Shown here in pieces: positions 1-5,491 of a stretch of 8,255 bases of DNA. Both the position numbers and the translations under genes were made by a program. The stretch's first letter is position 1. Every line of letters begins with the position of its first letter. This stretch comes from an uncultured Megasphaera sp. (GTDB taxonomy: Bacteria; Bacillota; Negativicutes; Veillonellales; Megasphaeraceae): the NCBI GenBank assembly GCA_902464195.1, contig CABQJB010000092.1, positions 1 through 8,255 of the forward strand. The letters are read 5' to 3'. The notes under the pieces were generated by a model. That model had not been told where the DNA came from, searched no databases, and saw only the letters and a program-made list of their open reading frames with translations.

Positions 1-80
1 GATAATGAATATATTTCATATAGATTAAAAACTATAGGTATGCAGGTATGCCACATGAAAAATATGATGGTTTCGTATCA

Positions 81-87
81 AAGGAGG
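81..87 (+). promoter_or_regulatory. Ribosome binding site deciding a GTG start
   Basis: AAGGAGG ends 7 bases before GTG 95. No ATG in the same frame lies at a suitable distance, so the GTG is the likely start of the regulator-like gene. The surrounding 94 bases are AT-rich. I see a possible -10 (TATGAT, 63-68) but no matching -35, so the promoter is not called. Confidence 0.85.
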
Positions 88-94
88 TTATAAC

Positions 95-1555
95 GTGATT
101 TCAGATGGATATGCTTCAACGCTAAAACGGCTCATTACCTTCACACAGGCCAAGTTCATCTCCCTGGCCGATGTCGTCGGTTACGATGTGTCCTATGTCA
201 ACAAATGGAGCAACGGCACGAAATTACCGTCTTCCCGTTATGTCGAACGGATCAACGAAGAAATGGGCCAATACTTTGCCGAACTGATTACGAAGCAGAA
301 GAAAGAGGCCAAGTTCTTTAAAACCTTCCCCATTTCCGAAAACACCGACGACTTGGGCTTTGAAATCGGCCAGTACCTCTGCGCCGCCTACCGGACGACG
401 CTGAATCAGAACCGGGCTCCCAAGGGCAAGGAAAACCGCCCGTCCATCCAGGTCATCACAGGCCATCACGATACGTCAGACTTCTTATCCGATGTATTGC
501 AAAAGGGGATCCAAAGTTTGGAAACCGACGGGGAACTTCTGGTCTTAGGCGAATTTTGCACGTTATATAAAACGGGATTCTGGAAGTATTTCGATGGACT
601 GAAATTGCAACACAAACTGACTATCCGCGTCGGCCTGGACCTGGGCAAAATCGAAAACAACTTCGACGACCTGCTCAACGTCTATCGCACACTCGATAAT
701 TTTTTAGATATCGACTTCGTTTTTTACGACATCAAAGATACATCGAATGCCAACCTCATCATCCTCAAAGGTTCTTTCGTCGTCCAGTACGCACTGGACG
801 CACAGCCCCATTTCAAGTTATGCACGTATATCTTCGACGAATCCTTAGTCGGCGATATTTATGAAAAATTCAGCTTCAATGGCGCCGAAAAGAAACCGCT
901 CATGTCGACGGTCAGCTCCCTGGGGCTGGAAGAGCTCGGCTATCGCACGGCCTTCTATGCGACGACGAAATTCTTCTTCTACCTGACCATCGGCTTTGAA
1001 TTTCTCCTGCCGCACGAAGTCTTCGACCACATCAGCGAAGGCGTATCGCCGGAACGGGCTTTCGCCATCCAGCGCCTCTGCGTCACATGGGAAGAAATCC
1101 TCAATGCCTCGGAAATCACCTTCATCATGCCGACGACATCGCTCCTGCGCTACGTCGAATCGGGCTACATTTACCTGACCGACATCGAATACCGCTTGAC
1201 TGCGGAAGAACGGAAAGAGCATATCAAAAGCATCTTTGAAGGCCTGGAAAAAAATCCGAATTTAACGACCGGCGTCCTCTTGCCGACAGTCAGCGACGAT
1301 ATGTACACAGGCAAGGACTTGTCCTTCTATTCCAACTACAAGACGGGCTTCCTGAAAAAGAACAAGCGGAACATTCACAACGATGCCGATTCGTTCTACG
1401 TCATCAGCAGCAACCGGCTCCATTCCATCCTGCTCAATGCCTTCCAGAACATGAAGAACCAGCCGTCGTACCGCCAGTATGACTTAGAAGCCTTGAAGAA
1501 AAAATACGAAACCTATAAACCCCTCATCGAAAGGACCCTGTCCTTGTCGAAGTGA
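95..1555 (+). CDS. HTH-containing regulator-like protein, family not recognised
   Basis: This 486-residue protein starts at GTG 95, chosen because a perfect AAGGAGG (81-87) sits 7 bases upstream. Residues about 17-60 look like an XRE-type helix-turn-helix: a hydrophobic helix (ISLADVVGY), a turn, and a recognition-helix-like segment (SYVNKWSNGTKLPS) with the Trp-x-x-Gly pattern common in that group. This suggests a DNA-binding regulator. Residues about 110-260 alternate short hydrophobic strands (GELLVLGEF, LTIRVGLDL, NLIILKGSFVVQYAL) with helices, as in an alpha/beta sensor or a degenerate enzyme domain; no catalytic motif stands out. The remainder is mostly helical and ends in a Lys/Glu/Tyr-rich stretch. 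There is no signal peptide or clear membrane segment, so it is probably cytoplasmic. It is a single-gene unit converging on the CoA-transferase gene, and its target cannot be read from the sequence. The coding call is sure; the DNA-binding role is likely; the rest is unknown. Confidence 0.9.
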   Translation: MISDGYASTLKRLITFTQAKFISLADVVGYDVSYVNKWSNGTKLPSSRYVERINEEMGQYFAELITKQKKEAKFFKTFPISENTDDLGFEIGQYLCAAYRTTLNQNRAPKGKENRPSIQVITGHHDTSDFLSDVLQKGIQSLETDGELLVLGEFCTLYKTGFWKYFDGLKLQHKLTIRVGLDLGKIENNFDDLLNVYRTLDNFLDIDFVFYDIKDTSNANLIILKGSFVVQYALDAQPHFKLCTYIFDESLVGDIYEKFSFNGAEKKPLMSTVSSLGLEELGYRTAFYATTKFFFYLTIGFEFLLPHEVFDHISEGVSPERAFAIQRLCVTWEEILNASEITFIMPTTSLLRYVESGYIYLTDIEYRLTAEERKEHIKSIFEGLEKNPNLTTGVLLPTVSDDMYTGKDLSFYSNYKTGFLKKNKRNIHNDADSFYVISSNRLHSILLNAFQNMKNQPSYRQYDLEALKKKYETYKPLIERTLSLSK

Positions 1556-1556
1556 A

Positions 1557-1648
1557 GTAGGGGCGCCCACGTGGGGCGCCCGCCCATGCAAATCGGCCAC
1601 AGGCATCATAACATATACCTGACGGGCTCGCCACGTGCGAGCCCCTAC
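1557..1648. repeat. REP/BIME-like inverted doublet with GTAG ends
   Basis: Two hairpin units face each other. On the plus strand GTAG (1557-1560) is followed by GGGCGCCC, loop ACGTG, GGGCGCCC (1561-1581). On the minus strand, starting at 1648, GTAG is followed by GGGCTCGC, loop ACGTG, GCGAGCCC (1644-1624). Each stem is 8 perfect pairs with the same 5-base loop. The stems differ at two positions, and both arms change so that pairing is kept. A GTAG 5' of a short palindrome, arranged as an inverted doublet, is the known design of REP/BIME elements mobilised by RAYT (Y1 HUH) transposases. Assignment to that class is inference, since no RAYT gene lies in the window. Confidence 0.7.
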
Positions 1649-1652
1649 AATC

Positions 1653-1695
1653 AAAAAAAGAGGCTTGTCGCATATGCGACAAGCCCTTTTTCTTT
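1653..1695. terminator. Bidirectional intrinsic terminator between convergent genes
   Basis: A perfect 24-base palindrome (1662-1685; 10-pair stem with an ATAT loop) is flanked by seven A (1653-1659) on the left and TTTTTCTTT (1687-1695) on the right. Read on the plus strand it ends the regulator-like gene. Read on the minus strand, with a TCTTTTTTT tail, it ends the CoA-transferase transcript. Its arms resemble the terminator in the cbiK leader (4556-4606). Confidence 0.85.
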
Positions 1696-1732
1696 ACAGT
1701 CCGCAACTCATAGCGTAGTCCGCGGCTGTGTC

Positions 1733-1784
1733 AAAACCTCTCAGGCCGCCTTCGGCGGCCAGCTCCCCTATGAGGGGAGCCTTT
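1733..1784. repeat. Two-hairpin intergenic repeat
   Basis: Two adjacent perfect stems are present: GGCCGCC, loop TTC, GGCGGCC (1744-1760), then after one A, GCTCCCC, loop TATGA, GGGGAGC (1762-1780). They are flanked by AAAACCTCTCA on the left and CTTT on the right. I recognise the layout (CTCTCA, GC-rich stem, AGCTCCCC-type stem, CTTT) as a kind of dispersed intergenic repeat seen in gut Firmicutes, but this is from memory. The pct transcript runs through it, so it could stabilise the 3' end or help termination. Confidence 0.6.
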
Positions 1785-1812
1785 CTGCAAACTACAAACT
1801 CTGTGCTACAAA

Positions 1813-3396
1813 CTATTTATTCATTTCTTCTTTCATCTTTTTCAAACCCATGGGTTTATCTTCAAAGAGGAAGGCCGGCATGACTTTGACTTCGTCGATG
1901 ATCGGCGTGAAGCCCATCTGGTCGAGGACGTCTTTCTGGAGATCGATGCCCGGTGCGATTTCGGTCAGGTGGACACCGTCTTCTTTCATTTCGAATACGG
2001 CACGTTCTGTAATGTAGAGGACATGCTGTTTATGTTTACGGGCATAGTTGCCGCTGAAGGTGATATGACCGACTTCGGGAACGAATTTCTTGACTTTCCC
2101 TTCCTGCAGGATATGCAGTTCGCCGTCTTTGATTTCTTCGCGGAGTTTCCCTGTCGTAAAGGTACCGCAGAAGACGACGTTCTTCGTATTCTGGGTGATG
2201 TTGACGAAACCGCCGCAGCCGGCAATGCGCGTACCGAATTTGGATACGTTGATATTGCCTTCTTTATCACATTCGGCCAGGCCCAGGCAGGTCAGGTCCA
2301 GGCCGCCGCCATCATAGAAGTCGAACTGTGTGGCCTGGTCCATATAGGCTTCGGCGTTAACAGAAGCCCCGAAGCGGACGCCGCCGAGAGGTACGCCGCC
2401 GATGGCCCCGGCTTCGACGGTCATGGTCAGGCTGTCGCCGATACCTTCTTCGTTGGCAACCGACGAGACGAGTTCCGGAATGCCGATACCCAGGTTGATG
2501 ACGGCTTCACTGCTCATATTGAGGAGCAAGAGAGCTGCCCGGCGGGCAATGACTTTCTTGGCATTGAGGGGAGCCGGATCCAGGGCTTTGACGGGAATCG
2601 TCGTTTCGCCGGTCAGGGACGGGTCATATTCGCAATCGAAGGACTGCTGCCGTTTCGTTTCGTCATCGACCTGGACGACGTAGTCGACGTAGATGCCCGG
2701 TACTTTGACCAGTTTCGGGTCGAGCGTACCACCTTTGACGATTTTTTCGACCTGGACGACGACGATACCGCCGCTGTTGTGGACGGCCTGTGCCAGCGGT
2801 GTCGCATCGAAAGGCGATACTTCCTTGGTCAGGACGACGTTGCCCCATTCATCGGCATAGGTCCCGCGGATGAAGCCGATATTCATGTCCATGCGCGGAT
2901 AGAAGAGCTGGTCATGGCCTTCGATGTTGATGACTTTGACAAAGTCTTCTTTAGTGACGTCATTGAGGCGGCCGCCGCTGATGCGGGGGTCGGCAAAGGT
3001 ATCGAGGCCGACGTGGGTAATCGTGCCTAAGCGATGGGCTGCGACGTCACGGAAATACTGGGACAGCGTGCCCTGGGGCAGGTTGTAGGCCTGGATCTTA
3101 TTTTCATTGACCAGTTTCTGCAGCGCTGTAACGGCGTTCCAGTGGCCGAGGATGGCTTTTTTCAGCATGCCTTCGTGGGCGAAGTGGTCGCCGCCGCGGC
3201 CATCCGTATTCCCCTGGGAAGCGGCATAGATGAGGGTCAAATCTCTCGGCGAACCCGTATTGAGGAAGCGTTCTTCCAGTGCGCTGGTCAGGGCTTCAGG
3301 CTGGCCGGAACCGACGAACCCGTTGGTCGTGACGACGTCACCGTCTTTGACGAGCTGAGCTGCTTCTTGAGCTGTAATTATTTTCACTTGTTTCAT
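1813..3396 (-). CDS. pct: Propionate-type acyl-CoA:acetate CoA-transferase
   Basis: A family I CoA-transferase of 527 residues, a full-length fusion of the alpha and beta halves seen as two subunits in other members. It moves CoA between short acids (acetate, propionate, lactate, butyrate-type) through a glutamyl-CoA intermediate in the cytoplasm, in fermentation. The catalytic Glu is at residue 328 in TMTVEAGAIGGVP, matching the position of Glu324 in the C. propionicum enzyme. Other family stretches are the N-terminal GF(V)G...PEAL, GTYADEWGNV, VPGIYVDYVV, the glycine-rich NLGIGIPE and FDFYDGGGLDL. I chose ATG 3396 because AGGAG (3410-3406) lies 9 bases upstream; an ATG at 3405 directly abuts AGGAG and would add three residues. 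It has its own -10 upstream and ends (TAG) in the palindrome-rich gap. The exact acid substrate cannot be set by sequence alone; lactate/propionate or butyrate roles are both possible. Confidence 0.93.
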   Translation of the reverse strand: MKQVKIITAQEAAQLVKDGDVVTTNGFVGSGQPEALTSALEERFLNTGSPRDLTLIYAASQGNTDGRGGDHFAHEGMLKKAILGHWNAVTALQKLVNENKIQAYNLPQGTLSQYFRDVAAHRLGTITHVGLDTFADPRISGGRLNDVTKEDFVKVINIEGHDQLFYPRMDMNIGFIRGTYADEWGNVVLTKEVSPFDATPLAQAVHNSGGIVVVQVEKIVKGGTLDPKLVKVPGIYVDYVVQVDDETKRQQSFDCEYDPSLTGETTIPVKALDPAPLNAKKVIARRAALLLLNMSSEAVINLGIGIPELVSSVANEEGIGDSLTMTVEAGAIGGVPLGGVRFGASVNAEAYMDQATQFDFYDGGGLDLTCLGLAECDKEGNINVSKFGTRIAGCGGFVNITQNTKNVVFCGTFTTGKLREEIKDGELHILQEGKVKKFVPEVGHITFSGNYARKHKQHVLYITERAVFEMKEDGVHLTEIAPGIDLQKDVLDQMGFTPIIDEVKVMPAFLFEDKPMGLKKMKEEMNK

Positions 3397-3446
3397 GTCT
3401 TCCATCTCCTATTTCTTCACGTTTGTTATATGCATTTCGTGATTTC

Positions 3447-3452
3447 ATTATA
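3447..3452 (-). promoter_or_regulatory. Candidate -10 element of pct
   Basis: TATAAT on the minus strand, about 50 bases before the pct start. No good -35 lies 17 bases upstream (TATCAT there), so the call rests on the perfect -10, the AT-rich setting and the gene spacing. The 128-base gap between cbiK and pct has no strong terminator; only a short GGAA/TTCC snap-back with T's follows the cbiK stop, so some read-through from cbiK is possible. Confidence 0.45.
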
Positions 3453-3524
3453 CACCCGAAGCATATGGAATGATAGCTGAATAGGATGGACTAAATTGGT
3501 AGGAAAAAATTCCATGAAGTCAAA

Positions 3525-4526
3525 TTACCGGGCTTCCAGGGCATTCCAGGCTTCATCAGCCCGTTCGACGAACATCTGGCGGACGGCTTCGTTTTCTCCC
3601 AGGCCATGGATATAGGGTGTCACCGTGAAGCCTTCTTTTTCCAGGATGCTCTTGTGGGAATCGGCATCGGCACCGGCCATATCGTTATTGGCATGGTCGC
3701 CGGCGACCATCATCATGGGCATGAGGATGACGTGCTTGATGCCCTTGGCTTTCAGCTGGGGAATGACTGTATCCAGATGGGGCCAGCCTTCGACGGAGTA
3801 AATATAGACATTGCCCAGGTTAGCCGCATCGAGGCGGTTCTGGACGACGGAGTAATAGGCATTGGCCGGATGCGGCGTGCCATGGGCCATGACCAGGATG
3901 GCGTCTTTCTTGCCGATTTTCGGGAACTGCGTCGAGAAAGCTTTGACGAATTCAGCGATATCGTCGCGCTGGCCTTCCTGGCCCATCCAGTACATAATCG
4001 GCGTGCCGATGGTCAATTTCTTGAAATCATGTTTGTAGAGGTCGAAAATAGCCGTATCATAGGCATATTCCATACCCGGGATGATGTCCAGGGACGTAAT
4101 GGCTACACGGGTATAGCCTTCTTTTTTCAACTGGGCCATAGCCTGTTCCGGCGTCGGTACGGTCAAGCCTTCTTTAGCCTTGATGCGGTCGACGATGATG
4201 TGCGACGTAAAGGCGACGACGACCTTTTGATCCGGATGGGCCGCTTTTATGTCGGCAACGGTCTGGTCAATGGTCTTCTGGCGGCTGTCCTTATAGGTCG
4301 TGCCGAAGCTCAATACCAGGATCGCGTCTTTATTGGCTTCGTTCTGCATTTCCGGGTTGTTGTACGTACGGACGCCGATTTCTGCGGCCTGTTTCAAAGC
4401 CGGTGTAGCATCCTTGACTTCCGGGTTCAGCGTATAGCCGGCAGCGAAAGAGGGCGCCGAAAAAGCACCGAACGACGTCAAAGCCAAAGATAAAATAAGC
4501 GCTGTCTTTAATTTTTTGTGGAACAT
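3525..4526 (-). CDS. cbiK: Exported anaerobic cobaltochelatase (CbiK family)
   Basis: CbiK-type chelatases insert Co2+ into sirohydrochlorin on the anaerobic (early cobalt insertion) B12 route. The metal-binding set is visible, numbered from ATG 4526: His215 in MAHGTPH, Glu246 in VEGWP and His278 in AGDHANNDM, with spacings of 31 and 32 residues close to those reported for Desulfovibrio vulgaris periplasmic CbiK. The first lobe carries LVLSFGTTY. The N-terminus is a clear Sec signal peptide: basic HKKLK, a hydrophobic stretch (TALILSLALTSFGAF), and a cleavage site after SFA. It lacks the Cys of a lipobox, so the mature protein should be soluble outside the inner membrane. I prefer ATG 4526 over ATG 4532, because AGGGAG (4540-4535) is 8 bases from the first and only 2 from the second. 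A B12 riboswitch and terminator lie upstream. Export is odd for a biosynthetic enzyme, so a cobalt/tetrapyrrole handling role outside the cytoplasm is an alternative. Confidence 0.9.
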   Translation of the reverse strand: MFHKKLKTALILSLALTSFGAFSAPSFAAGYTLNPEVKDATPALKQAAEIGVRTYNNPEMQNEANKDAILVLSFGTTYKDSRQKTIDQTVADIKAAHPDQKVVVAFTSHIIVDRIKAKEGLTVPTPEQAMAQLKKEGYTRVAITSLDIIPGMEYAYDTAIFDLYKHDFKKLTIGTPIMYWMGQEGQRDDIAEFVKAFSTQFPKIGKKDAILVMAHGTPHPANAYYSVVQNRLDAANLGNVYIYSVEGWPHLDTVIPQLKAKGIKHVILMPMMMVAGDHANNDMAGADADSHKSILEKEGFTVTPYIHGLGENEAVRQMFVERADEAWNALEAR

Positions 4527-4555
4527 AATCATCTCTCCCTTTTGTAAAAAAATAT

Positions 4556-4606
4556 AAAAAAAGAGGCTGTCACATGTTGGCAGAAGCCTTCATGCGACAG
4601 TCCCTT
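4556..4606 (-). terminator. Intrinsic terminator in the cbiK leader
   Basis: On the minus strand GGACTGTCGCATG (4603-4591) pairs with CATGTGACAGCC (4576-4565), with one mismatch and one bulged base. A 14-base loop separates the arms and the U-rich tail TCTTTTTTT (4564-4556) follows. It sits between the cobalamin aptamer and the cbiK ribosome binding site, as expected of an expression platform that stops transcription when B12 is bound. I could not identify a convincing antiterminator. Confidence 0.7.
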
Positions 4607-4619
4607 ACATACTGAGTCC

Positions 4620-4658
4620 TTTACGGCCAGCAGCTCATATAAAGCGGCTCGCCGTAAA
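4620..4658 (-). other. Leader hairpin between aptamer and terminator
   Basis: TTTACGGC (4658-4651) pairs with GCCGTAAA (4627-4620), and the stem continues inward past single mismatches with AGC/GCT and GC/GC, closing on a loop of about 9 bases. The two internal mismatches are symmetric. It lies in the cbiK leader RNA, between the riboswitch aptamer and the terminator, and may be part of the switching platform. Confidence 0.55.
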
Positions 4659-4698
4659 AATCGCCATCCCCATCGCTCGCAGGTCAACCGGTGATCCT

Positions 4699-4853
4699 AA
4701 TCAGGCAGTTCTTCTGGCTCGGATTCATGGCCATGGCTGCGCCTTCCCATACGCGGACGTACAGTGACATCATTGCAGCCTGGCTCCTCCTTACAGCGGC
4801 GGGACCGCGCCGGTTTTGCACCGGACTTCTCTATTGAGCTTACGCACCTGATT
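4699..4853 (-). ncRNA. Cobalamin (B12) riboswitch aptamer
   Basis: Read on the minus strand, the conserved parts come in order. A closing stem pairs AATCAGG (4853-4847) with CCTGATT (4705-4699). A hairpin follows: CCGGT, loop GCAAA, ACCGG (4824-4810). Then come GCCGCTGTAA (4800-4791), TGTCACTG (4769-4762, a variant of GCCACTG) and TGGGAAGGC (4749-4741). Last is the B12 box, GAGCCAGAAGAACTGCCTG (4720-4702). This order and content are those of adenosylcobalamin-type riboswitches. It precedes cbiK, so B12 should repress that gene, most likely through the terminator at 4606-4556. The aptamer begins 23 bases after the ferritin stop. Confidence 0.92.
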
Positions 4854-4876
4854 GCACTATGGAGTTGTATGGATCC

Positions 4877-5389
4877 TTACAGGACCAACGTCGGAGCGAC
4901 ATACGTGCGGGCCAGCAATTCCTGATTCAGGGCATAGAGGCCTTTGGCGTCGCTGCCGAACATCTTGTATTTCTTGATCAAATCGTCGGCGTTCTTTTCT
5001 TCTTCGCCCTGTTCCTTGACGAACCAGTCAAAGCACTGCATGGTCCGATAATCATGGACTTTATCGGCAGCCTGATAGATTTTATTGATCAGCGATGTGA
5101 CATACTGTTCATGAGCCAAGCCGGCTTTAAGGACCGCTTTGATACTGTCAAAGTCGTTTTCCGGTTCGGCGATGGCCGAGAAGGTAACGCGTTCGCCGTT
5201 GTTATGCAGATACGTCCGCATGAGCATCGCGTGATCCCGTTCTTCCTGGGCCTGGACATCATACCAGTTGGCAAAGCCGTCGAGGCCATTGTCATAGAAA
5301 TAGTTGGCAAAAGCTAAATACAAATATTCCGAATAGAATTCCTGATTGATTTGGGTATTGATTAAATCTTTTACTTTTGCATCGAGCAT
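4877..5389 (-). CDS. ftnA: Non-haem bacterial ferritin
   Basis: This 170-residue protein is full length for bacterial FtnA-type ferritins, which oxidise Fe2+ and store Fe3+ inside a 24-subunit cytoplasmic shell. The ferroxidase ligands fall at the same residue numbers as in E. coli FtnA: Glu17, Glu50, His53, Glu94, Gln127 and Glu130. The nearby Tyr24 and the third-site acids Glu49, Glu126 and Glu129 are also present. There is no haem-binding Met of the bacterioferritin kind that I can place, so FtnA fits better than Bfr. ATG 5389 is supported by AAGGAGG (5403-5397) 7 bases upstream. The gene has its own extended -10 and a palindrome touching the ribosome binding site. Its stop lies 23 bases before the cobalamin aptamer with no terminator between, so its transcript may run on towards cbiK. 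Confidence 0.95.
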   Translation of the reverse strand: MLDAKVKDLINTQINQEFYSEYLYLAFANYFYDNGLDGFANWYDVQAQEERDHAMLMRTYLHNNGERVTFSAIAEPENDFDSIKAVLKAGLAHEQYVTSLINKIYQAADKVHDYRTMQCFDWFVKEQGEEEKNADDLIKKYKMFGSDAKGLYALNQELLARTYVAPTLVL

Positions 5390-5401
5390 AACGGTACCTC
5401 C

Positions 5402-5417
5402 TTGAGATATGTCTCAA
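5402..5417. promoter_or_regulatory. Palindrome at the ferritin ribosome binding site
   Basis: TTGAGA, four bases (TATG), TCTCAA: a perfect 6-base dyad in the ferritin 5' leader. Its ferritin-proximal end overlaps the first two A's of AAGGAGG (5403-5397). It could be an operator for a dimeric regulator or an RNA hairpin that limits ribosome access. It does not match the Fur or PerR boxes that I know. Confidence 0.45.
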
Positions 5418-5457
5418 AACGTGTACAGAACTTCATCAGTTTTCTTGAACCGTCCTT

Positions 5458-5466
5458 ATTATATCA
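5458..5466 (-). promoter_or_regulatory. Extended -10 promoter of ferritin
   Basis: TGATATAAT on the minus strand is a TGn extended -10 joined to a perfect TATAAT (5463-5458). The hexamer 17 bases upstream (GTTCCT) is a poor -35, which extended -10 promoters tolerate. Transcription would start near 5451, giving a leader of about 60 bases. Confidence 0.55.
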
Positions 5467-5491
5467 CATTTGACACTATCAGGAACACTTA

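Noticed and set aside
1792..1814. 9-base direct repeat CTACAAACT, considered as a target-site duplication
   Set aside because: The copies are only 5 bases apart and do not flank any element, so they do not mark an insertion.
1571..2017. 148-codon plus-strand frame running through the REP doublet, terminator and pct 3' end
   Set aside because: It crosses a strong terminator and repeats, has no start signal, and its product is not protein-like.
1969..3030. 353-codon open frame on the plus strand opposite pct
   Set aside because: It is antisense to a well-supported gene, has low-complexity Asp/Phe/Val-rich content typical of mirrored codon bias, and lacks a ribosome binding site.
3606..4493. 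295-codon open frame on the plus strand opposite cbiK
   Set aside because: It is antisense to a gene with intact active-site residues; its composition is that of a mirror frame and no start signal is seen.
4859..5317. Plus-strand open frame opposite ferritin
   Set aside because: Ferritin on the other strand has every ferroxidase ligand and a perfect ribosome binding site; this frame is its mirror.
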